Below the pieces are notes generated by a model, which saw only the letters and a list, made by a program, of their open reading frames with translations, made no database searches and was not told the DNA's origin. Source: Niabella soli DSM 19437 (GTDB lineage Bacteria; Bacteroidota; Bacteroidia; Chitinophagales; Chitinophagaceae). Taken from it: 64,000 nucleotides of DNA. Positions 25,066-33,768 of the stretch are shown here, one piece after another (position 1 is the stretch's first letter; every line of letters starts with the position of its first letter). The position numbers were made by a program, and so were the translations under genes. The stretch covers positions 434,001-498,000 of the forward strand of contig NZ_CP007035.1 in the NCBI RefSeq assembly GCF_000243115.2, written 5' to 3'.

Positions 25066-27900
25066 ATGAAAAGGAGAAATTTCGTTAAAATATCAGGCAC
25101 TGGCATCATGGGTTTACCCTTGCTGAGCTCCCTGCCAAAACAAGCATTGGATTTCATTGATGCGGATACATTGTTTCGTGCCTTTCAGCATCCGGATACA
25201 CAGGCAAAACCTTTTGTGCGTTGGTGGTGGAACGGATTGAGAATAACAAAAAAAGAAATAGCCCGTGAGCTCGGCCTGCTGAAGCAGATCGGGGTTGGGG
25301 GAGTGGAGATCAATTCTATACGCTTCCCTGAAACTGCGGATCCGCTAAACTACGAGCCGGTACAATGGCTGAGCAGGGAGTGGCTGGATATTGTTTCGTT
25401 TACGGCAGATCAGGCAAAGAAGCTGGGGCTTATCTGCGATATAATCGTTGGATCAGGATGGCCGTTTGGAGGAAAATTTGTAAAAAGGGAAGACCAGACG
25501 ATGATCATGGCATTGGGAACAAGAGAACTGAAAGGCCCGCTTACCGTAACCTTGTCGAAGCAGGAGCTGGAGAAAAGCGTTGATCCGCCGATCGGATTTA
25601 AGTATGACGATCCGCAAAAAAAACTGATGTCCCTGCGGCTGGTTCCTTCGCAACTCAGGGAGCTAAAAGAAGTCGTTGATATGGATGGCGCCGCTCAAAA
25701 GGAGCAGATCACCATTAAAGTGCCTGAAGGAAATCATGTGCTATATTATTTGGTACAGATCACCGGATTTATGGCGGTAATACATGGAGCGCCGGGGGCG
25801 GATGGACCGGTGCTGAACCACTTTAACAAAAGCGCGGTAAGCAGCTATCTGAACCGGATGTCGGATGCTTTTGATGTATCTATGGGGAAAATTGGTACCC
25901 GTTTCCGGTCGGTTTTTGTGGATAGTCTTGAACTGGAAGGTGCCAATTGGGTGGATGATTTTTATTCAGAATTTGAAAAAAGGCGGCAGTATTCTCTAAA
26001 ACCGTATCTCCCTTTTATTCTTTTTAAAACAGGGAAGATGGGCAAAATACTGGACGAAAGATATGGATCGGAAATCGATGCAAAATTTAAGGAAGACCTG
26101 GACCGTGTGCGGTATGATTTTGAGCTTACGAAAATGGAATTGTTTCACGAGCGTTTCCTGGAAACCTATCTGGAATGGTGCAAACGTAATAAAGTGCGAT
26201 CCAGGATGCAGGCATACGGACAGGAAATGCATCCGCTGGACTCCGCCCTGCAATTGGATATACCAGAGTGTGAAACCTGGATCAGCCCCTCCATTGGACA
26301 GGATACTAAAGCATTCAATTTTACCTATGCCACTGCACCCTGTATGGTGAACCGTTTTGTTTCTTCTGCAGCCCGGCTGATGGGTAAAAAGCTGGTAAGT
26401 TGTGAAGAAATAACCAATACCTCTTTTGTTTTTAATGCCTCGCTCGAGCATATTAAAATAACCGGCGATCAAAGTAATCTGTCCGGCGTAACACATAGCA
26501 TCCTTCATGGATTTAATTACAGTCCGCCTGAAGCCCCTTTTCCCGGTTGGATCCGGTACGGCACTTTTTTTAACGAAAGAAATCCCTGGTGGCCGTATTT
26601 AAATAAGTGGATTCATTACAAATCGAGGCTTTCCGCCGTTTTTCAGCGCGCAACGCTTATGTCGGACGTAACGGTGTATCACCCGCTGGCTGATCTATGG
26701 AGCCGGCGGGGGCTGCAGCGCGATCCCTGGCCCGACCTGGCTTATCCGGATTATATATATAATATTTGGGAGGCAGTTCACCAATGCGGCAACGGCTGCG
26801 ATTATATAAGTGACCGGATTATTCAGCAGGCTGACTTGTCTGATGGAATGATCCGGTACAATAACAGAAGTTATTCTTTATTGTTGGTGGTTGAAACGGA
26901 AAGCATGCCGGAAGCCACAGCCAATGCGTTGAAGCAATACGCCCGCTCCGGAGGTCGCCTGGTTTTTATCGGAAAGGAGCCGGACAAAGCCCCCGGTTTT
27001 TATCAGTATGAGCAACGCAATGCAGCGGTAAGAAGCGCTGTCGGGGAGATAAAGAAGGGCGCAAAGGTAAGAGTGGTGCAACCGCCGGAAAAACAAGTTG
27101 GTTTGATCGAATGGTTTCGCAGCATACAAAAATTATACAACTTGCCGGTGTATGTACAATTTAGCAACCCCTCTTCTTTAGTCAGCCAGGTTTATTATCG
27201 GTATAATGACCTGGATCTGTTTTTCATCACCAACAGCAGTCTTACTTCCACAAAAGTTTTTTATTCAGAATTTAGTGTAGCCCCCGGTAAAACCGCCTGG
27301 CTCTGGGATCCCGAAACAGGGCAGCGGTTTATTTATAAGACGGAAGGCCCGTACAACCGGTTAAAAATAAGATTAGCCCCGGCCCAGTCTGTGCTGATCG
27401 TTTTTGACAAGCACAGGACGGGCGACACCTTTGCCGTGAAGGAACAAGCTGGAAAACTACGACAGGTGGTGGAAGGGCCCTGGAAACTTAGCCTGAACTT
27501 TATAGATGGCAGTAAAAAAACAATTCCGGATTTTCAGTTAAAAGATTTTAAAGACGATGGCAGTCTGAAAGATTTTGGAGGTGTCGCTTTGTATGAAACT
27601 GCTTTCACTTTAGATGGTATTGCCGGATATGAATACCTTAACCTGGGAAGCGTAATGGGCATTAGTGAAGTGTCACTGAATGGTCGTACGCTGGGTGTTC
27701 GCTGGTATGGAGACCATACCTATGAAGTAAAAGGCGCATTAAAGCAGGGACTGAATCAATTGTCAATAAAGCTCACTACCACATTGGGCAACTATATGCA
27801 TTCGATCCCCAATAATAAAGATGCCAAAAAATGGGTACTCGACAGGAAACAACCGTTGCAGTCAATAGGCGTCATGGGCCCCGTTTGTATGGGTGGTTGA
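25066..27900 (+). CDS. GH106-like glycoside hydrolase with Tat-like signal
   Basis: A 944-residue protein. The start MKRRNFVKISG is a twin-arginine-type signal. Body landmarks are FVRWWWNGLRITKKEIARELGLLKQIGVGGVEI, IVGSGWPFGGKF, FVDSLELEGANWVDDFYSEF, SCEEITNTSFVFNASLEHIKITGDQSNLSGVTHSILHGFNYSP and a C-terminal sandwich with NLGSVMGISEVSLNGRTLGVRWYG. It is closely similar along its length to the 944-residue protein at 53000 and less so to the one at 19902. It is the last gene of the first locus, 28 bp after the EEP gene, with about 100 bp before the TetR operator. L-rhamnosidase activity is the family expectation; the linkage is unknown. Confidence 0.85.
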   Translation: MKRRNFVKISGTGIMGLPLLSSLPKQALDFIDADTLFRAFQHPDTQAKPFVRWWWNGLRITKKEIARELGLLKQIGVGGVEINSIRFPETADPLNYEPVQWLSREWLDIVSFTADQAKKLGLICDIIVGSGWPFGGKFVKREDQTMIMALGTRELKGPLTVTLSKQELEKSVDPPIGFKYDDPQKKLMSLRLVPSQLRELKEVVDMDGAAQKEQITIKVPEGNHVLYYLVQITGFMAVIHGAPGADGPVLNHFNKSAVSSYLNRMSDAFDVSMGKIGTRFRSVFVDSLELEGANWVDDFYSEFEKRRQYSLKPYLPFILFKTGKMGKILDERYGSEIDAKFKEDLDRVRYDFELTKMELFHERFLETYLEWCKRNKVRSRMQAYGQEMHPLDSALQLDIPECETWISPSIGQDTKAFNFTYATAPCMVNRFVSSAARLMGKKLVSCEEITNTSFVFNASLEHIKITGDQSNLSGVTHSILHGFNYSPPEAPFPGWIRYGTFFNERNPWWPYLNKWIHYKSRLSAVFQRATLMSDVTVYHPLADLWSRRGLQRDPWPDLAYPDYIYNIWEAVHQCGNGCDYISDRIIQQADLSDGMIRYNNRSYSLLLVVETESMPEATANALKQYARSGGRLVFIGKEPDKAPGFYQYEQRNAAVRSAVGEIKKGAKVRVVQPPEKQVGLIEWFRSIQKLYNLPVYVQFSNPSSLVSQVYYRYNDLDLFFITNSSLTSTKVFYSEFSVAPGKTAWLWDPETGQRFIYKTEGPYNRLKIRLAPAQSVLIVFDKHRTGDTFAVKEQAGKLRQVVEGPWKLSLNFIDGSKKTIPDFQLKDFKDDGSLKDFGGVALYETAFTLDGIAGYEYLNLGSVMGISEVSLNGRTLGVRWYGDHTYEVKGALKQGLNQLSIKLTTTLGNYMHSIPNNKDAKKWVLDRKQPLQSIGVMGPVCMGG

Positions 27901-27958
27901 CAGGGGACCGTAAGGAAAGCTGATTTTAGGGGCGCTTCTTTTCAAAAAGAATATGATA

Positions 27959-27978
27959 TTTTAATCATTTGATTAAAA
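27959..27978. promoter_or_regulatory. Putative TetR operator upstream of the efflux operon regulator
   Basis: TTTTAATCATTTGATTAAAA is a 20-bp palindrome with only the two central bases asymmetric. It lies 60-80 bp upstream of the TetR gene's ATG. A related dyad, TTAATCAAACGATTAA, sits just before the tolC-like gene. Common half-site text TTAATC/GATTAA links them. Autoregulation by the TetR protein is inferred. Confidence 0.6.
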
Positions 27979-28037
27979 TATTTGGTTAAATCAAAAAACA
28001 GGTGTTACTTTTGTTCTCAAAAGATACCTCCGGTAAA

Positions 28038-28670
28038 ATGACGAAGAATAAAGAAATAAAAAAATTAGACACCACTACAGAGGAAAAAATAAAAGCGGCA
28101 GCCCGGGCAGTATTTCACAAAAAGGGTTATGCCGCTACCAGAACGAGGGATATCGCCAAAGAAGCGGACATTAACCTTGCCCTGCTCAATTATTATTTTC
28201 GTAGTAAAGAAAAACTGTTTGAGCTCATAATGTTTGAAACGCTTTTAGGCTTTATGCAGCATATGTCAACGGTGCTGAATAATGAAAAAACCACCCTCGA
28301 ACAAAAAGTTGAGCTTATTGCTTCAAGTTACATCGATCTTCTTATCAAAGATCCGAATGTTCCGATCTTTATGCTGAGCGAAATCCGCAACAACGCAGAG
28401 GGGCTGTTGGAAAAATTGCCCATCAGGCAATTGATAATCAATTCCGCTTTTTTTCGGCAACATCAAAAAGCGGTGGTCAATGGAAGAATTACCGAACCGA
28501 ATCCCCTGCATTTTTTTATGAATCTATTGGGCTTGGTTGTTTTTCCTTTTATTGGAAAACCGTTGTTGCAGGGAATTGGCGGCCTGAGTGAAGCACAGTT
28601 TGATAAACTGATGCAGGAGCGAAAAAAAGGCATCCCCGTCTGGATAAAAGCAATGATGAAAGCGAAATAA
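28038..28670 (+). CDS. TetR/AcrR family transcriptional regulator
   Basis: A 210-residue regulator from ATG 28038; an upstream GTG at 28002 would add 12 residues without support. The N-terminal HTH is clear: TEEKIKAAARAVFHKKGYAATRTRDIAKEADINLALLNYYFRSKEKLFELIM. The C-terminal ligand domain is alpha-helical and variable. It heads an efflux operon like E. coli ybhGFSR, whose regulator CecR (YbiH) is also TetR-type, so it probably represses this operon and releases it in the presence of a toxic compound. The dyads at 27959 and 28686 are likely operators. Confidence 0.92.
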   Translation: MTKNKEIKKLDTTTEEKIKAAARAVFHKKGYAATRTRDIAKEADINLALLNYYFRSKEKLFELIMFETLLGFMQHMSTVLNNEKTTLEQKVELIASSYIDLLIKDPNVPIFMLSEIRNNAEGLLEKLPIRQLIINSAFFRQHQKAVVNGRITEPNPLHFFMNLLGLVVFPFIGKPLLQGIGGLSEAQFDKLMQERKKGIPVWIKAMMKAK

Positions 28671-28685
28671 TTTTTTGCCCCGTTA

Positions 28686-28701
28686 TTAATCAAACGATTA
28701 A
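28686..28701. promoter_or_regulatory. Putative second TetR operator before the tolC-like gene
   Basis: TTAATCAAACGATTAA is a dyad with 6-base arms lying in the 34-bp gap between tetR and the TolC-family gene, ending 3 bp before its ATG. It shares half-sites with the palindrome at 27959. Its position would block transcription or translation start of the transporter genes (inference). Confidence 0.5.
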
Positions 28702-28704
28702 AAT

Positions 28705-30003
28705 ATGAAATTAAATGAAATGATTAAAGTGGTTTGCAAACGGAAATTAAAATGGTTGGTAGGTCTGTTGCTTGTATATACTTCATATGCTACAGCACAA
28801 ACGAAGACCTCATTAAGCCTTGATCATTGCTTTGAAATGGCGAAGCAGAACTATCCCCTGATAAAGCAAAATGCACTAATCGATAAAACAAAAGAGTATT
28901 CCATCGCCAATGCGCAGAAAGGCTATTTGCCCCAATTCAATATAGGCGGGCAGGCAACCTATCAATCGGATGTTACGCAAGTGCCCATCTCCCTGCCCAA
29001 TGTGAAGATGCCCGTGATCAGTAAGGATCAGTACCGGCTCTATGGCGAAGTGACACAGCCGCTTACGGATCTTTTCACGGTGAAAGACCAAAAGGAATAT
29101 ATTACTACCAATTCGGAAATAGAAACACAAAAAACAGCCGTAGCATTATACGAATTAAGAGCACGCATTAATAACCTCTATTTCGGAATACTGTTGATGG
29201 ACGCTCAGATTAGACAGACGGAGTTAGTTGGAAAAGATATTCAAACCGGCATCGACAAAACCAGTGTGGCCATTTCTAACGGAGTAGCCTTAAAAAGTGC
29301 CGCAGATAACCTGAAGGCCGAACTGCTGAAAGCCAGCCAGCGGACCATTGAACTGAACGCCACCCGAAAAGGTTATGCTGATATGCTGGCTTTGTTCATC
29401 GGCGAGCCGGTTGATCAAAGCACCATCCTCGAAAAGCCGCTGCAGCAGATGCTTCCCGGTACTATTAACCGCCCTGAGCTTCGATTATTCGACCTGCAGC
29501 AAAGATCTTTTGATGTGCAAAGCAAGCTGCTTACAGCTAAAAACCGCCCACATGTCAGTGCGTTTTTTCAGGGAGGCCTGGGCCGGCCGGGTTTAAATAT
29601 GCTGAACAACGATTTTCAGGGGTATTACATGGGCGGGCTTCGCCTGAACTGGAGCTTCACAGGTTTTTACACCTATAAAAATGAAAAGAAGATACTTACA
29701 CTCAGCCAAAGCGCCATAGGGATACAGCGGGAAACTTTTTTGTTCAACACCAACCTTACCTTAAAAAGGGAGCATGCTGACATAGCCAAAATGCAGGAAC
29801 TGATTGAAACAGACAAGAACATTATACTGCTTCGTGAAAGCGTAAAAAATACTACCCAAAATCAGCTTACCTATGGTACGGCAACCACCAACGATTATCT
29901 GATTGCTGTGAATGCCGAAGATCAGGCAAAACAAAACCTGGCCCTGCACGAAATACAACTTTTACTGACGGAGTACAACGCCCGGACAACTGCAGGAAAT
30001 TAA
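28705..30003 (+). CDS. TolC family outer membrane efflux protein
   Basis: A 432-residue protein with a signal peptide ending near SYATAQ. It shows the OEP pattern of alternating long helices and strands: LSLDHCFEMAKQNYPLIKQNALIDKTKEYSIANAQKGYLPQFNIGGQAT, then the repeat-half EYNARTT with QLTYGTATTNDYLIAVNAEDQAKQNLALHEIQLLLTEYN. It should trimerise into the outer-membrane exit duct for the membrane-fusion protein and ABC exporter encoded next. It is immediately downstream of tetR on the same strand. Confidence 0.88.
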   Translation: MKLNEMIKVVCKRKLKWLVGLLLVYTSYATAQTKTSLSLDHCFEMAKQNYPLIKQNALIDKTKEYSIANAQKGYLPQFNIGGQATYQSDVTQVPISLPNVKMPVISKDQYRLYGEVTQPLTDLFTVKDQKEYITTNSEIETQKTAVALYELRARINNLYFGILLMDAQIRQTELVGKDIQTGIDKTSVAISNGVALKSAADNLKAELLKASQRTIELNATRKGYADMLALFIGEPVDQSTILEKPLQQMLPGTINRPELRLFDLQQRSFDVQSKLLTAKNRPHVSAFFQGGLGRPGLNMLNNDFQGYYMGGLRLNWSFTGFYTYKNEKKILTLSQSAIGIQRETFLFNTNLTLKREHADIAKMQELIETDKNIILLRESVKNTTQNQLTYGTATTNDYLIAVNAEDQAKQNLALHEIQLLLTEYNARTTAGN

Positions 30004-30025
30004 TAACGATTAAAAGAAAAAGAAT

Positions 30026-30928
30026 ATGTATAAAATAACAATAGCAGCATTGATCGCCGGCTTGGCAATAGGGCTTGCGGCCTGCAATAACAGCATGGTT
30101 TCATTTGATGCATCGGGCGCCTTTGAAGCGGTGGAAACCATTATTTCATCCGAAGCAGCGGGAACCATCACCCAGTTGAATATCGAAGAAGGGCAAACCT
30201 TAAAAGCAGGGCAGGTTATTGGCTATATAGACAGCGTGCAGCTATATTTAAAGAAAAAGCAACTGGAAGCACAGGCCGTTGCTGTTTTGGGAAAAAGACC
30301 CAATATTCCTGTTCAATTATCTGCCCTGCAGGAGCAGCTTAGTACAAATGAAAGGGAGAAAATACGAATAACCAATTTGGTAAAAGGCAATGCGGCAACC
30401 CCAAAGCAATTGGACGATATCAACGCACAGATTGAAGTGCTGAAAAAACAGATCGGGGCACAGCGATCCACTTTGTATATTTCAAGCGAGGGATTGGGTA
30501 AAGACGCGGTACCATTGCAGGTACAAATTGAGCAATTGAACGACCAGCTTGCAAAATGCAAAATCATAAATACGGTAAACGGAACCGTGCTTACTAAATA
30601 TGCCGAAGCCAACGAAATGACTGCAACGGGGAAACCGCTTTACAAAATTGCCGATTTATCAAACATCATTTTGAGGGTGTACATTACCGGAGACCAATTG
30701 CCGCAGGTGCAACTGAACCAGCAGGTAAAAGTGCTTACGGACGACGGCAAAAATGGTTACAAAACAACTACTGGTACCATAACCTGGATAAGCGACGAGG
30801 CGGAATTTACACCCAAAACCATTCAGACCAGGAATGAACGGGCGGATAAGGTGTACGCCGTTAAGATAAAAGTTAAAAATGACGGATCATACAAGATTGG
30901 TATGTATGGCGAAATAAAATTCCGGTAG
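30026..30928 (+). CDS. HlyD/RND-type membrane fusion lipoprotein (YbhG-like)
   Basis: A 300-residue periplasmic adaptor. A lipoprotein-type signal (GLAIGLAAC) is followed by the biotinyl-lipoyl-like half SEAAGTITQLNIEEGQTLKAGQVIGYIDS, a coiled-coil hairpin (QLEAQAVAVLGK to ISSEGLGKDAVPLQVQIEQLNDQLAKCK), the second lipoyl half INTVNGTVLTKYAEANEMTATGKPLYKIADLS and a beta-barrel (ILRVYITGDQLPQVQLNQQVKV). It links the inner-membrane ABC exporter to the TolC-like protein. It is 22 bp after tolC and 2 bp before the first ATPase gene. Confidence 0.88.
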   Translation: MYKITIAALIAGLAIGLAACNNSMVSFDASGAFEAVETIISSEAAGTITQLNIEEGQTLKAGQVIGYIDSVQLYLKKKQLEAQAVAVLGKRPNIPVQLSALQEQLSTNEREKIRITNLVKGNAATPKQLDDINAQIEVLKKQIGAQRSTLYISSEGLGKDAVPLQVQIEQLNDQLAKCKIINTVNGTVLTKYAEANEMTATGKPLYKIADLSNIILRVYITGDQLPQVQLNQQVKVLTDDGKNGYKTTTGTITWISDEAEFTPKTIQTRNERADKVYAVKIKVKNDGSYKIGMYGEIKFR

Positions 30929-30930
30929 CG

Positions 30931-31911
30931 ATGGCAGACGTTATTGTACATAACATCGTAAAGACCTACAACAAGGGTAAAGTAAAGGCGGTAAACGATG
31001 TTTCCTTTGAAGTAAATAAAGGGGAGTTGTTTGGCTTAATAGGGCCTGATGGCGCGGGAAAAACAAGCCTGTTCCGGGTGCTCACCACCTTGCTGTTACC
31101 GGATAGCGGTGCCGCTTCTGTAAGCGGTTGTGATGTGGTAAAAGACTATAAGCGCATCCGGGAAACGGTAGGTTATATGCCAGGTAAATTCTCCTTATAT
31201 CAGGATCTGTCTGTAGAAGAGAATCTCAACTTCTTTGCAACAGTATTTAAAACAACTGTAAAAGAAAATTACGATCTGGTCCGGGATATTTATGTACAGT
31301 TGGAGCCTTTTAAAAATCGAAGGGCCGGGAAATTATCGGGAGGGATGAAACAGAAACTGGCCTTGTGCTGTGCTTTAATTCACCGCCCAACGGTTTTGTT
31401 TTTAGATGAACCTACCACGGGGGTAGATGTGGTTTCCAGGAAAGAATTTTGGGAAATGCTGAAAGGCCTGAGGCAACAGGGGATTACCATCCTGATGTCC
31501 ACCCCTTATATGGATGAGGCTACACTTTGCGAACGCATAGCCCTGATGCAGAACGGTAACATTATGACGATTGACAGGCCTGATACGATCATAAAGCAAT
31601 TTCCTGAAAAACTTTTTGCAATAAAAGCAAATGACATGGGCGGCTTGTTAAATGCTTTGCGGAGTAACAGCCAGGTAAAAAGCTGTTTTTCATTTGGTGC
31701 ATTTCATCATATCACTTTTAAAGACAGCTACGGGTCGTTGAAAAACGAAATAATAACAGGGGGGCAAGGTCCCGGGCCGTTTGAAAATGCAGCCCGCTAT
31801 CCGCAGGCGGCAGCATTGTTGCACGCATTGCAGGGGGCTGGTTTTAAAAATGTTGAAATCAAACTTATTACACCGGGTATTGAAGATTGTTTTATAGATC
31901 TGATGAATTAA
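30931..31911 (+). CDS. ABC exporter ATP-binding protein, first (N-terminal YbhF-like)
   Basis: A 326-residue ATPase with Walker A GPDGAGKTS, signature LSGGMKQKLALC and Walker B VLFLDEPTTGVDVVSR, followed by MSTPYMDEATLCERIALM with the H-loop position occupied by Pro/Tyr rather than His. The last ~90 residues are an extension. In E. coli YbhF both NBDs are fused; here they are separate genes, this one matching the first half. It is 2 bp after the adaptor and 1 bp before the second ATPase, so strongly co-expressed. Confidence 0.88.
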   Translation: MADVIVHNIVKTYNKGKVKAVNDVSFEVNKGELFGLIGPDGAGKTSLFRVLTTLLLPDSGAASVSGCDVVKDYKRIRETVGYMPGKFSLYQDLSVEENLNFFATVFKTTVKENYDLVRDIYVQLEPFKNRRAGKLSGGMKQKLALCCALIHRPTVLFLDEPTTGVDVVSRKEFWEMLKGLRQQGITILMSTPYMDEATLCERIALMQNGNIMTIDRPDTIIKQFPEKLFAIKANDMGGLLNALRSNSQVKSCFSFGAFHHITFKDSYGSLKNEIITGGQGPGPFENAARYPQAAALLHALQGAGFKNVEIKLITPGIEDCFIDLMN

Positions 31912-31912
31912 T

Positions 31913-32659
31913 ATGACAAACGAAGTTGTAATAAAAACAGATAAGCTCACAAAGCGTTTTGGAGATTTCACCGCTGTGGACGAAGTAACGTTTGAAGTAT
32001 ACGCTGGTGAAATTTTTGGCTTTCTGGGAGCGAACGGTGCCGGAAAAACAACCGCAATGAAAATGCTTTGCGGCCTTTCGATGCCCACATCGGGTACGGC
32101 CACTATTGCAGGTTATGACATTTACATGCAGACCGAAGCAATAAAGAAGAATATCGGTTATATGAGCCAGAAATTCTCATTGTATGAAGATCTGACGGTA
32201 ATGGAAAATATCAACTTTTTTGGCGGAATCTATGGCCTGTCAGATAAACAGCTTAAAATAAAGAGTCAGGAGTTGATTGAAATGCTGGGGTTAAAAAGCC
32301 AAGCAAAAAAAGTAGTGGCTTCATTGCCTTTGGGGTGGAAACAAAAATTAGCTTTTTCAGTAGCGGTGCTACACGAACCTAAAATTGTTTTTCTGGACGA
32401 GCCCACAGGGGGCGTTGACCCCGTTACGAGGCGACAATTCTGGGACCTCATTTATTCGGCTGCAGGCAGGGGTATTACCATTTTTGTAACAACGCACTAT
32501 ATGGACGAAGCCGAATACTGCAACCGTATTTCGATGATGGTCGACGGGGTAATAAAAGCATTGGATACGCCTGCAAACTTACAACAACACTATTCCGCAA
32601 CCTCAATGGATGATGTGTTTTATGCATTGGCAAGAGGGGCAAAGCGAAAATCAGATTAA
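31913..32659 (+). CDS. ABC exporter ATP-binding protein, second (C-terminal YbhF-like)
   Basis: A 248-residue ATPase. Walker A is GANGAGKTT and Walker B VFLDEPTGGVDPVTRRQFWDL, with the His of the H-loop in VTTHYMDEAEY. The signature motif reads LPLGWKQKLAFS instead of LSGGQ, a variation I associate with the second NBD of YbhF/drug-export pairs. A heterodimer with the preceding ATPase would therefore have non-equivalent ATP sites. It precedes the first permease by 2 bp. Confidence 0.88.
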   Translation: MTNEVVIKTDKLTKRFGDFTAVDEVTFEVYAGEIFGFLGANGAGKTTAMKMLCGLSMPTSGTATIAGYDIYMQTEAIKKNIGYMSQKFSLYEDLTVMENINFFGGIYGLSDKQLKIKSQELIEMLGLKSQAKKVVASLPLGWKQKLAFSVAVLHEPKIVFLDEPTGGVDPVTRRQFWDLIYSAAGRGITIFVTTHYMDEAEYCNRISMMVDGVIKALDTPANLQQHYSATSMDDVFYALARGAKRKSD

Positions 32660-32661
32660 AG

Positions 32662-33768
32662 ATGAAACAGTTTTTATCATTTGTAAGAAAAGAATTCTAT
32701 CATGTTTTTCGTGATAGTAAAACCTTATTAATGCTATTTGGTCTGCCGGTTGTATTGATCGTGCTGTTCGGTTTTGCCGTTACCAACGAGGTCAGGAATG
32801 CCAAAATTGTTGTTTGCGATTATGCCAAAGACCCTGCAACACAGGACATTATCAATAAGCTATCCGCCAATGAAACGTTTCATCTCACCAGGGCCTTACT
32901 TAGCCATTCGCAGATTGAGGACGCATTTAAAAAGGAGAATAGTAAACTGGCTATCATTTTTCCCGCCAATTTCAGCAAGGACCTGTTGCACCTGAACCAT
33001 GCACAGGTACAAATTATTGCCGATGCTTCGGACCCCAATACTGCTAACACGCTGGTCAATTACGCAACGGCAATTATTATGGAATATCAGCAGCAATTGA
33101 TACAAGGCAATAATATTCCTTACACTATTTCACCCCAGGTAAGAATGTTGTACAACCCGGAGCTGAAGGGGGCCACTAATTTTGTACCAGGTATCATGGC
33201 GCTGGTGTTGATGCTGGTTTGTGTGCTGATGACTTCCGTTTCCATCGTCAGGGAAAAAGAAATGGGCACCATGGAAGTCTTGCTGGTTTCGCCTTTCAGC
33301 CCCGTTATGGTGATTATTGCCAAGGCAATTCCTTATTTGTTTCTTTCCATTATAAATCTTTCGATAATTCTTATTTTAAGCGTAACGCTTTTGGATATGC
33401 CGGTTAACGGTAGTATTTTATTGCTCTTTGCAGAAAGTATACTGCTGATTATTACCGCCCTTTCCCTGGGTTTGCTTATTTCAAATGTAGCTGCGTCTCA
33501 ACAGTCGGCAATGCTCATTTCAATGATGGGTATGTTAGTGCCTACGATGTTGTTTACCGGCTTTATGTTCCCTATCGAAAATATGCCGCTTCCGTTACAG
33601 ATAATCTGCAACATCATTCCGTCTAAATGGTATTATACCATTGTAAAATCGATAATGATAAAGGGATTGGGTTTTAGCGCTATTTGGAAAGAAACACTGG
33701 TGCTTTTCGGAATGACCTGCTTTTTATTGGCCGTGAGTTTCAAAAAATTTAAAACCCGATTGGTATGA
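32662..33768 (+). CDS. ABC-2 type exporter permease (YbhS/YbhR-like), first
   Basis: A 368-residue inner-membrane protein with the ABC-2 layout. One N-terminal helix (LLMLFGLPVVLIVLFGFAV) is followed by a large periplasmic domain (residues ~45-170) and five C-terminal helices, including FVPGIMALVLMLVCVLMTSVSIVREKEMGTMEVLLVSP with the coupling-helix EKE-GT motif. It overlaps the second permease gene by 4 bp (ATGA). Together they form the heterodimeric membrane domain of the exporter. Cargo is unknown; the E. coli counterpart affects drug and Na+/Li+ tolerance. Confidence 0.88.
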   Translation: MKQFLSFVRKEFYHVFRDSKTLLMLFGLPVVLIVLFGFAVTNEVRNAKIVVCDYAKDPATQDIINKLSANETFHLTRALLSHSQIEDAFKKENSKLAIIFPANFSKDLLHLNHAQVQIIADASDPNTANTLVNYATAIIMEYQQQLIQGNNIPYTISPQVRMLYNPELKGATNFVPGIMALVLMLVCVLMTSVSIVREKEMGTMEVLLVSPFSPVMVIIAKAIPYLFLSIINLSIILILSVTLLDMPVNGSILLLFAESILLIITALSLGLLISNVAASQQSAMLISMMGMLVPTMLFTGFMFPIENMPLPLQIICNIIPSKWYYTIVKSIMIKGLGFSAIWKETLVLFGMTCFLLAVSFKKFKTRLV

